Shown here in pieces: positions 1 to 5,004 of a stretch of 5,440 bases of DNA (positions within the stretch are counted from its first letter, which is position 1; each line of letters starts with the position of its first letter). The notes under the pieces were generated by a model that made no database searches, was not told the origin of the DNA, and was given only the letters and a program-made list of their open reading frames with translations. Position numbers and translations under genes: made by a program. The stretch spans positions 1 to 5,440 of the forward strand of contig CAZIMF010000058.1 of assembly GCA_964540445.1 (NCBI GenBank). Reading direction: 5' to 3'. The stretch is from JALQXV01 sp964540445 (GTDB taxonomy: Bacteria > Patescibacteriota > Saccharimonadia > Saccharimonadales > 2-12-FULL-41-12).

Positions 1-54
1 CCTATCACCTCCACAACGTCAATGTGGCGCTCTAGCCAAATGAGCTAATCGCCC
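1..54 (-). tRNA. tRNA-Val (anticodon GAC), 3' part cut off by the window edge
   Basis: On the minus strand, bases 54 down to 1 fold as the first three quarters of a tRNA. The acceptor 5' strand is GGGCGAT, then T8 A9. The D arm is GCTC/GAGC with a 9-nt loop containing GG. The anticodon stem is CCACA/TGTGG with the 7-nt loop TTGACGT, giving anticodon GAC (plus-strand bases 18-20), which reads the valine codons GUC and GUU. A 5-nt variable loop and the T-stem 5' strand ATAGG follow, and the window ends exactly at canonical position 53 (a G, as expected). The T-loop, the acceptor 3' strand and any encoded CCA lie outside the window. The gene is transcribed away from thrS, and a promoter-like sequence precedes it. 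Confidence 0.93.
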
Positions 55-94
55 GGAAAATGGAAGACTTTTTGACTTGTTCCTGAACAGCCTA

Positions 95-123
95 AAGATA
101 CCTTATTTTGACAGTAATAGCAA
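95..123 (-). promoter_or_regulatory. Candidate sigma70-type promoter of the tRNA-Val gene
   Basis: Read on the minus strand, TTGCTA (123-118) is followed after exactly 17 bases by TATCTT (100-95). Both are reasonable matches to TTGACA and TATAAT. The start point would be near base 88, giving a leader of about 34 nt before the tRNA 5' end at base 54, a normal arrangement for a tRNA gene. A second possible pair on the same strand lies farther upstream, with TATAGT at 151-146. The assignment rests only on hexamer match, spacing and position. Confidence 0.5.
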
Positions 124-251
124 CGAAACTGTAGGCGGTTTGAGCACTATACTTAGCTTTCATTACAAGTTAATAAAACGAAACTATAGTACCATTTTAA
201 GGTGTTAAACGTGTTTTTTAAAGGAATATTTTGGGTAGATGTAATAAAAAC

Positions 252-299
252 AATACTAAAGTACTAGCCTTATAATACTAACCTTGCTATCATAGTACT
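252..299 (+). promoter_or_regulatory. TATAAT -10 box embedded in short direct and inverted repeats
   Basis: A perfect TATAAT lies at 271-276. No good -35 hexamer lies 16-18 bases upstream (about AAACAA), so if it is used it may need an activator. The box sits between repeats: AATACTAA occurs at 252-259 and again at 274-281 (22-bp period, about two helical turns), and AGTACTA at 260-266 is inverted as TAGTACT at 293-299. Such spacing resembles operator sites. The start point would be near 283, so a transcript would run into the terminator at 333-373 and then toward thrS. It is the only clear plus-strand -10 candidate upstream of that terminator. Confidence 0.45.
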
Positions 300-373
300 C
301 GTTGGCGGAATTTTGCTAGGTGTTTAGCAACCAAAGTCGTGGCTATTGCGAGAAGCCACGACTTTTTGTTTTT
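283..373 (+). ncRNA. Putative short terminated RNA or attenuated thrS leader
   Basis: This is the segment from the expected start of the TATAAT promoter to the end of the intrinsic terminator, about 90 nt. It has no convincing ORF. It can form a 6-bp hairpin, TTGCTA (313-318) with TAGCAA (325-330), enclosed by TTGG (302-305) with CCAA (331-334), and then the terminator hairpin. A second copy of TTGCTA at 284-289 could compete for the same TAGCAA, giving an alternative fold. The outer CCAA overlaps the base of the terminator stem by two nucleotides. I see no T-box consensus. It may be a free small RNA or the aborted leader of thrS; the sequence alone does not decide. Confidence 0.4.
333..373 (+). 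terminator. Strong intrinsic terminator or attenuator upstream of thrS
   Basis: AAAGTCGTGGCT (333-344) pairs perfectly over 12 bp with AGCCACGACTTT (354-365). The loop is nine nucleotides (ATTGCGAGA), and the stem is followed by TT, G and five Ts. The T-run is on the plus strand only, as the minus-strand copy is followed by GG, so it stops plus-strand transcription. No plus-strand protein gene precedes it in the window. It therefore ends either a short RNA begun near 283 or thrS leader transcription. Confidence 0.85.
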
Positions 374-386
374 GAGACGACATTTG

Positions 387-491
387 ATGAAGGTAAGTGA
401 GATTTGGCATTTAGGTGCTCGAGGCAGCTTAAACGGTGCACGAACGCGCAACCTACCTGAAACAGTAAAATTCCTATATACTTACAGATAA
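387..491 (+). CDS. Candidate 34-codon leader ORF immediately upstream of thrS
   Basis: ATG at 387 opens a frame that ends in TAA at 489-491, two bases before the thrS ATG. The peptide starts MKVSEIWHLG and ends FLYTYR. It is basic and includes three Thr residues (ACG, ACA and ACT codons, at 20, 26 and 32), which is not a run of regulatory codons. A weak GAGA lies nine bases before the ATG. The thrS start has no recognisable Shine-Dalgarno, so ribosomes finishing this ORF could restart on thrS. I do not recognise the peptide. A 34-codon open frame can occur by chance, and parts such as GARTRNLP resemble spurious translations of RNA genes. The position, not the sequence, is what supports it. 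Confidence 0.35.
   Translation: MKVSEIWHLGARGSLNGARTRNLPETVKFLYTYR
477..482 (+). promoter_or_regulatory. Weak -10-like box just upstream of thrS
   Basis: TATACT at 477-482 would place a transcript start about 489, five bases before the thrS ATG, giving a nearly leaderless mRNA. This would explain the lack of a Shine-Dalgarno site. No -35 match lies 17 bases upstream (TACCTG), so support is weak. It is an alternative to the leader-ORF model for the same start codon. Confidence 0.25.
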
Positions 492-493
492 TT

Positions 494-2338
494 ATGAGTG
501 AGCAAACAGATAACCTATATGCAATGCGTCACAGCTTGGCGCATATTATGGCAACTGCGGTGACAAGTATTTGGCCGCAGGCCAAACTGGGCGTGGGCCC
601 AGTCGTCGAGAACGGCTTTTATTACGACATTGACCTCGGTGACATCAAAATATCTGAGGAAGATTTTCCCAAAATCGAAGAAGCCATGCAACAGGTCGTT
701 GCCGAAAACCAGCTGTTTGAAAGAAGTGAGCAGGGAATTGATGATGCTATTAGCTGGGCTCAGTCGGCCGCGCAACCATACAAAGAAGAGTTGCTTAACG
801 ACTTAAAGCGGGCCGGCACCACTGTTGCCAAAGACTTAGATGCCGCAGAACTGGGCTTGGAGGCTGATGGCGATAGTAAAGTCGAGTCAGTGTCGTTTTA
901 TCAAAACGGTTCATTTAAAGATTTATGCCGGGGGCCGCACGTTGAGTCTACAGGCAAAGTTGGTGCATTTAAACTGATGCGAGTAGCCGGCGCTTACTGG
1001 CGCGGCAACGAAAAGAACGCCCAGATGCAACGTCTGTACGGTGTCGCGTTCGTCACTCCTAAAGAACTACGCCAATACCTCGATATGCTCGAAGAAGCCA
1101 AAAAGCGCGACCATCGCAAGCTCGGCCAAGAACTAGACCTCATAGTATTTTCCGACATGGTAGGATCGGGATTACCTCTGTTTACTCCACGAGGTACAGT
1201 ACTGCGTGAGCAGCTGGAGAATTTCTCGAATGAGCTCCGAAAAAAATACGGATTTGAAAAAGTCTGGATTCCACATATTACCAAAAAAGAACTGTATGAG
1301 ACTTCTGGCCACTGGTCCAAGTTCGGCGATGAGCTATTTTTGGTAAAAAGCCAGGAAACTAGCGATGAATTTGTTATGAAACCCATGAACTGTCCGCACC
1401 ACACACGTATTTATGCCAGCCGGCCTCGAAGCTATCGTGAATTGCCAATCCGTTATCTTGATACGACCACTGTTTACCGTGATGAGAAAAGCGGTGAACT
1501 GGGTGGACTCAGTCGCGTACGAGCAATTACGCAAGATGATAGTCATGCCTTTTGCCGTAATGACCAAATAGAGATAGAAATCGATAATTTATTAGCCGCG
1601 GCCAATGATTTTTACGGTACCGTAGAAATGAAATTGCGTGTACGTTTATCGTATCGTGATGATAGCGACGCTTATCTGGGTTCATCAGAGCTGTGGGAAA
1701 GTGCCCAGAATCAGCTAAAAAATGCTGTGCTCGCCAATGACCTTGAATATTTTGAAGAAACGGGCGAAGCAGCTTTTTATGGACCAAAAATCGACTTTAT
1801 GGCAACTGATGCCATTGGTCGCGAGCACCAGGTTGCCACTGTACAGCTTGATTTTGTGATGCCGCAACGCTTTGGGCTCAACTATATTGCCGAAGATGGC
1901 AGTCAGGAGCAACCGGTAATGATACATTGCGCCATAATGGGGTCAACCGAGCGTTTTTTGAGTGTTTATATTGAGCATACAGCGGGCCGGTTTCCAATTT
2001 GGCTAGCTCCGGAACAAGTCCGGGTAATCACCGTAAATCAAGAAGAGACCACTGTTAATTTTGCAGAAAAGATTCTTGGTTTAGCCAAAGAAATGAATAT
2101 ACGTCTGACAATTGATAATGACAACGAATCAGTTGGCAAAAAGATTCGAAATGCCGAGATGATGAAGGTGCCGTATACCCTTGTTATTGGTGAAAAAGAA
2201 ATTGCTACCAATCAGGTGATGCCTCGTGTCCGCCAAGATTTAGTAGTAATCGCGGCTCATCCCGAGCTATCAGTCGAAGATTTTCTTAAAACAGTTTCTA
2301 ACGAAACAAAGATGCGCGTCAACAAAACCTCACTATGA
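494..2338 (+). CDS. thrS: Threonyl-tRNA synthetase lacking the N-terminal TGS domain
   Basis: This cytosolic class II synthetase charges tRNA-Thr with threonine using ATP and edits Ser-tRNA-Thr. The 614 residues start directly in the editing domain: HSLAH (H13, H17), then DLCRGPH (C145, H149), the four conserved editing-site residues. The catalytic core follows: motif 1 around LFTPRGT (229-235), motif 2 VYRDEKSGELGGLSRVR (327-343) and motif 3 GSTERF (483-488). The zinc ligands C300, H351 and H478 are all present. The C-terminal anticodon-binding domain covers about 505-600. The usual TGS domain of some 60 residues is absent, and an in-frame TGA at 458-460 excludes a longer start. The editing domain is about 23 residues longer than in E. 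coli, mostly within 105-131. C479 replaces the usual Arg after the zinc His. No Shine-Dalgarno is visible; the ATG follows the leader ORF by two bases. The stop overlaps the next gene. Confidence 0.98.
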   Translation: MSEQTDNLYAMRHSLAHIMATAVTSIWPQAKLGVGPVVENGFYYDIDLGDIKISEEDFPKIEEAMQQVVAENQLFERSEQGIDDAISWAQSAAQPYKEELLNDLKRAGTTVAKDLDAAELGLEADGDSKVESVSFYQNGSFKDLCRGPHVESTGKVGAFKLMRVAGAYWRGNEKNAQMQRLYGVAFVTPKELRQYLDMLEEAKKRDHRKLGQELDLIVFSDMVGSGLPLFTPRGTVLREQLENFSNELRKKYGFEKVWIPHITKKELYETSGHWSKFGDELFLVKSQETSDEFVMKPMNCPHHTRIYASRPRSYRELPIRYLDTTTVYRDEKSGELGGLSRVRAITQDDSHAFCRNDQIEIEIDNLLAAANDFYGTVEMKLRVRLSYRDDSDAYLGSSELWESAQNQLKNAVLANDLEYFEETGEAAFYGPKIDFMATDAIGREHQVATVQLDFVMPQRFGLNYIAEDGSQEQPVMIHCAIMGSTERFLSVYIEHTAGRFPIWLAPEQVRVITVNQEETTVNFAEKILGLAKEMNIRLTIDNDNESVGKKIRNAEMMKVPYTLVIGEKEIATNQVMPRVRQDLVVIAAHPELSVEDFLKTVSNETKMRVNKTSL

Positions 2339-2670
2339 TGTCTAGGGTTGACGATGCATTTAAGCAGCGGGTGTATGACATGGTCCGGGAGATTCCGACG
2401 GGGCGGGTAATGACGTATGGTCAAATTGCTGCGTTATGCGGGGCTGCCTGGGCTGCCTGGGAAGTCGGTCAGCTGGCACATTTTGGTCCAACCGATTTGC
2501 CGTGGCAACGAGTAGTTAATAAGCAGGGTGGGTTAGCGCGCGGGTATGTCCCCGACGGGCTCGAAGGTCAAAAGCGCGCGCTCGAAGCCGACGGCGTAGC
2601 CGTCTCGAATGAGTACACCGTTAAGGTCGATAGTTTGTTATGGAACCCCAACCAAAGCCAATTATTGTAA
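2335..2670 (+). CDS. Alkyltransferase-like protein (ATL, MGMT family, no active-site Cys)
   Basis: This 111-residue protein has the fold of the DNA-binding domain of O6-alkylguanine-DNA alkyltransferase. Conserved segments are FKQRVYDMVREIPTGRVMTYGQIAALCG (9-36), with the helix-turn-helix Tyr at 28, and LPWQRVVNKQGGLARGY (55-71). The catalytic Cys of the PCHRV motif is replaced by W57 (PWQRV), the hallmark of ATL proteins, which bind alkylated guanine without repairing it and, in characterised members, feed it to nucleotide-excision repair. Unusually, the DNA-intercalating arginine finger (AAR in human MGMT) aligns with W42, and AAW is encoded twice in tandem (37-42) by an exact 9-bp repeat. 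The ATG overlaps the thrS stop by four bases (ATGA), and a second ATG follows at once, so coupling to thrS is likely. The 3' end overlaps miaA by 31 bases. Confidence 0.9.
   Translation: MMSRVDDAFKQRVYDMVREIPTGRVMTYGQIAALCGAAWAAWEVGQLAHFGPTDLPWQRVVNKQGGLARGYVPDGLEGQKRALEADGVAVSNEYTVKVDSLLWNPNQSQLL
2443..2460 (+). repeat. Exact 9-bp tandem duplication inside the ATL gene
   Basis: GCTGCCTGG occurs twice in a row (2443-2451 and 2452-2460), encoding Ala-Ala-Trp twice. The second copy sits at the arginine-finger position of the family and the first where a loop such as Asn-Pro-Lys is found in human MGMT. The alignment stays the same length, so it looks like replacement or conversion rather than a simple insertion. 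Confidence 0.85.
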
Positions 2671-3554
2671 TTGTCGGACAGACGGCCAGTGGCAAGTCGG
2701 GCTTGGCTATGCATGTTGCCCAGCAATTTGACGGCGAGATTATTTGTGCGGATTCGCGGACTATATATAAAGACATGAACATTGGGACGGCGAAGCCGTC
2801 TGCCGCAGATCAAAAGAAAGTGTTGCACCACGGGCTGGATTTGATTACGCCAAACGAATATTTTTCGGCCGCTGCTTTTCAAGCGTATGCCAAACAAAAA
2901 GTTACCGACATTCAAACGCGCGGAAAGCTGCCAATTATTGTTGGCGGCACCGGTTTATATATAGACGGTTTTGTCTACGATTTTAGTTTTGCCGGCGAAG
3001 CCGATCCGCTGTTACGAAACGAACTCGAGGCTATGAGCCTAGAAGATTTGCAAATTAAAGCTCGCCAACTTAGCATCGATGAAATTGAAGTAGACTTCCA
3101 GAATCCTCGACACTTGAGCCGAATAATCGAACGTACAGCACAAAACCCAAGCCAAGACTCAAACCAAAAACTTAAAATAAAAATGCAGCCAAATCGCAAA
3201 TTAAAACCTAAAAATATATTAGTACTTGGCATGCAAATCGAACAAGAACAACTAAATCAGCGGATCGTCGCGCGAGTGGATACAATGTTTGACGACGGGC
3301 TGTTAAGGGAGGTACAAAACTTGATCAACCTGTATGGTTCAGATGCTCCAGGGCTGCTGGCCGCAGGCTACCGTGAGCTGGTTAAACACCTGTCGGGAGA
3401 AAGTACACTCGATGAAGCTAAGGAGTTGTTCGTTAGGAGCCATAAGTATTTAGCAAAGCGTCAAAAGACATGGTTTAAGCGTAATCAAGACATCATTTGG
3501 GTTCAATCTGAAGACAGAGCAATAGAATATATCATTAATTTCACGAAGGTTTGA
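2640..3554 (+). CDS. miaA: tRNA dimethylallyltransferase
   Basis: MiaA transfers the dimethylallyl group of DMAPP to the N6 of A37 in tRNAs reading UNN codons, improving codon pairing. The 304-residue length is typical. Visible motifs: P-loop GQTASGKS (13-20); ADSRTIYKDMNIGTAKP (37-53), with the catalytic Asp at 38; HHGLDLITP (63-71); VGGTGLY (101-107); RVDTMFDDGLLREV (212-225); AAGYREL (241-247); and LAKRQKTWFKR (271-281), part of the tRNA-binding region. The segment 168-192 is Lys, Asn and Gln rich and A-rich in DNA, probably a variable linker. The ATG at 2640 lies inside the end of the ATL gene (31-base overlap). It is the only suitable start, because the P-loop follows 12 residues later. 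AAGG at 2623-2626 is a distant, weak ribosome site. No miaB is present in the window. Confidence 0.97.
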   Translation: MEPQPKPIIVIVGQTASGKSGLAMHVAQQFDGEIICADSRTIYKDMNIGTAKPSAADQKKVLHHGLDLITPNEYFSAAAFQAYAKQKVTDIQTRGKLPIIVGGTGLYIDGFVYDFSFAGEADPLLRNELEAMSLEDLQIKARQLSIDEIEVDFQNPRHLSRIIERTAQNPSQDSNQKLKIKMQPNRKLKPKNILVLGMQIEQEQLNQRIVARVDTMFDDGLLREVQNLINLYGSDAPGLLAAGYRELVKHLSGESTLDEAKELFVRSHKYLAKRQKTWFKRNQDIIWVQSEDRAIEYIINFTKV

Positions 3555-3560
3555 TACAAT
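3552..3560 (+). promoter_or_regulatory. Extended -10 promoter giving a probably leaderless mRNA for the regulator gene
   Basis: TGATACAAT (3552-3560) matches the extended -10 pattern TGnTATAAT with one mismatch, and its TGA is also the miaA stop codon. The start point expected seven bases after the hexamer is 3567, exactly the A of the next gene's ATG. The -35 region is poor (about TCATTA), as extended -10 promoters tolerate. The AGAAG before the ATG is too close to act as a Shine-Dalgarno site, which fits leaderless translation. Confidence 0.6.
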
Positions 3561-3566
3561 AGAAGA

Positions 3567-4274
3567 ATGATTGAACAACTCTTTGGGTCCAAAACACGTG
3601 TTAAGTTATTGCAACTTTTTTATAGTAATCCTAATAGGTCATTTTATGTGCGCGAAATAACACGCAAAATTGATGAACAAATAAATTCGGTGCGCAGAGA
3701 ACTTTCTAATCTGCTCAACGCCGGTATCATTTCATCCGAAACTACTAACAACCGTTTGTACTACGAAATCAATAAGTCGTACCAATTCTATGATCCGCTC
3801 TCGCAGATTTTTGGAGCTACGGCAGGCGTCACTGCCGACGAAGATACATCCGAATCAACGGCCGGACTTAAATCGTTGGGTAATGTAAATCTCGCACTAT
3901 ATACTGGGCAATTTACCCGCGACGAAAAAAGCGGTATCGACTTTTTAGTTGTCGGCGACGTTAACCATACCCAACTTGCAAAGTACGTTACCGATCTAGA
4001 AGCAAAAGAAGGCAAGGCAATTCGCTATGCCGTTATGGAAAAGAAAGAATTTGAATATCGTCGGCAAATCAACGATCGATTTTTGTTAACTGTTCTCGAT
4101 TCAAAAAAACAAATCATTGTCGACAAAGATAACTTACTATCAGGCAATGCCGACGAATCTGATGCAGACGCTGAAGCCGAGTCAACTGGTCCCTCAGCCG
4201 CAGCACCAGCTACCAAAAAAGAATCACTAACAACTAAAGACTCATTAACAACCAAAACGAAGGGTAAAAAATAG
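3567..4274 (+). CDS. Winged-helix transcriptional regulator with degenerate nucleotidyltransferase-like domain
   Basis: The 235-residue protein begins with a winged helix (about 1-70): a helix around KTRVKLLQLFYSNP, then YVREITRKIDEQINSVRRELSNLLNAGII as the turn and recognition helix, and a wing ending RLYYEINK. Residues 105-190 resemble the MNT-type nucleotidyltransferase domain often joined to such helices: LALYTGQFTRDEKSGIDFLVVGD sits where the family has GS...SDiDllvvG, followed by KEFEYRRQINDRFLLTVL. The GS is TG and the first catalytic Asp is Gly (S122-G123-I-D125), so it is probably not an enzyme but a ligand- or protein-binding module. Residues 194-235 are low complexity, acidic then Lys/Thr rich, with ESLTTK/DSLTTK repeated. 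The start follows the extended -10. Its stop overlaps the next GTG by one base, so the two are co-expressed. The target is unknown. Confidence 0.8.
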   Translation: MIEQLFGSKTRVKLLQLFYSNPNRSFYVREITRKIDEQINSVRRELSNLLNAGIISSETTNNRLYYEINKSYQFYDPLSQIFGATAGVTADEDTSESTAGLKSLGNVNLALYTGQFTRDEKSGIDFLVVGDVNHTQLAKYVTDLEAKEGKAIRYAVMEKKEFEYRRQINDRFLLTVLDSKKQIIVDKDNLLSGNADESDADAEAESTGPSAAAPATKKESLTTKDSLTTKTKGKK

Positions 4275-4900
4275 TGGAGATAGAATATTACGGCGCCAAC
4301 TGTATCAAAATTGAAACCAAAAAAACCAGCATTGTTATCGATGACAACCTAGTAAGTCTTGGCCAAAAAGGTGTTGCAACTGCAAAAGACATTGTTTTAG
4401 TAACCGGTGCTGCCTCTGAACTACCAGCAGAAGCTCGTTTTACTCTTGATCAACCAGGTGAATACGAAATCTCAGACGTTTCAATTCAAGGAATTCCGGC
4501 TCAAAGCCATATGGATGAACCAGGGAAATCTTCAACTACCATCTATCGCATTATCATGGACGGTGTACGAATTGTCGTAACTGGTCACATTAATCCTGAC
4601 TTAAGTGATGTGCAGCTCGAAGCTATTGGTACCGTAGACATTCTATTTCTACCAATTGGCGGCAACGGCTATACGCTAGACGGTATTGGCGCTCAAAAAG
4701 TCCTCAAAGAAATCGAACCTCGTATTGTCGTTCCAACTCACTATGACGATCCTAAACTAAAGTACGAAGTCCCCCAGGCTCCTCTTGAAGAAGCTATCAA
4801 AGCGCTTGGTATGGAAGTTACCGAGACGCTCGATTCTATCAAAATGAAGAACTTTGACCTTGGTGAAGGTACCAAGCTCGTCGTCCTTAACCGTCAGTAA
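4274..4900 (+). CDS. Metallo-beta-lactamase-fold protein (UlaG-like family) lacking the HxHxDH motif
   Basis: The 208-residue protein resembles the Zn-dependent hydrolase family COG2220 (UlaG-like). It starts MEIEYYGANCIKIETKKTSIVIDD, the usual first strands. In place of the metal motif LiTHxHxDH it has LVTGAASEL (42-50), losing three His and the Asp. H79 (QSHMDE), D136 (after LPIGGNGYTL) and H156 (PTHYDD) are kept, while the GD after the fifth strand reads GH (104-105). So it is probably unable to bind two zinc ions in the usual way and may be a pseudoenzyme or use a different site. It starts at GTG, overlapping the regulator stop by one base, with AAGGG nine bases upstream as a good ribosome site. 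It is likely translated coupled to the regulator. Its substrate or partner is unknown. Confidence 0.85.
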   Translation: MEIEYYGANCIKIETKKTSIVIDDNLVSLGQKGVATAKDIVLVTGAASELPAEARFTLDQPGEYEISDVSIQGIPAQSHMDEPGKSSTTIYRIIMDGVRIVVTGHINPDLSDVQLEAIGTVDILFLPIGGNGYTLDGIGAQKVLKEIEPRIVVPTHYDDPKLKYEVPQAPLEEAIKALGMEVTETLDSIKMKNFDLGEGTKLVVLNRQ

Positions 4901-4985
4901 CTCCGCAGCTTCCGCAACCTCCACAGCTGTTTACATCTCATTCCCAGGGACAGTATACGTTTTCGTTACTATATCTGCGTTTCAT
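4887..4985 (-). pseudogene. Interrupted Cys-rich micro-ORF downstream of rpmB
   Basis: On the minus strand, an ATG at 4985 opens a frame reading MKRRYSNENVYCPWE, then TGA (4940-4938), then DVNSCGGCGSCGVTDG and TAA (4889-4887). The 32 codons have one internal stop and four Cys (12, 21, 24, 27), the last three spaced as CxxCxxC after the stop. The end overlaps the 3' end of the lactamase-fold gene by 14 bases on the other strand. A promoter-like pair (5005-5032) and a palindrome precede it. It could be a nonsense-mutated small gene (CGA to TGA would do), a TGA read-through product, a 15-residue peptide, or chance. TGA is an ordinary stop elsewhere in this window. I do not recognise a family. 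Confidence 0.3.
4903..4929 (+). repeat. Three tandem 9-bp near-repeats
   Basis: CCGCAGCTT, CCGCAACCT and CCACAGCTG follow each other without gaps just after the lactamase-fold stop codon. The 9-base period equals three codons and on the minus strand creates the CxxCxxC pattern of the micro-ORF. The copies differ by two to four bases, so it may be an old duplication. Confidence 0.6.
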
Positions 4986-5001
4986 TAAACTTTAATGAAA
5001 C
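4979..5001. promoter_or_regulatory. 23-bp perfect palindrome in the convergent intergenic gap
   Basis: GTTTCATTAAA (4979-4989) and TTTAATGAAAC (4991-5001) are exact reverse complements around a single C at 4990. The one-base centre and the absence of a T-run on either side make a standard intrinsic terminator unlikely and a dimeric-protein operator more so. A shorter RNA hairpin (TTTCATT/AATGAAA) is still possible. On the minus strand it covers the expected start point of the promoter-like pair at 5005-5032 and the ATG of the interrupted micro-ORF. Confidence 0.6.
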
Positions 5002-5004
5002 AGG

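Noticed and set aside
108..136. Perfect TTGACA on the plus strand at 108-113
   Set aside because: No -10 match lies 16-18 bases downstream (GTAGGC), and the next TATACT at 148-153 is too far away.
265..348. T-box riboswitch for thrS
   Set aside because: The terminator is present but the conserved T-box sequence and the specifier stem were not found.
327..412. Minus-strand 28-codon ORF starting MPNLTYLHQM
   Set aside because: It runs through the terminator hairpin, has no ribosome site and looks like chance.
994..1404. 136-residue minus-strand ORF inside thrS
   Set aside because: It is a shadow of the conserved synthetase coding frame with no independent support.
4891..4995. Plus-strand open frame encoding PQLPQPPQL after the lactamase-fold gene
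   Set aside because: It has no start codon in frame, follows a stop directly, and is in a different frame from the upstream gene; it mirrors the tandem repeat.
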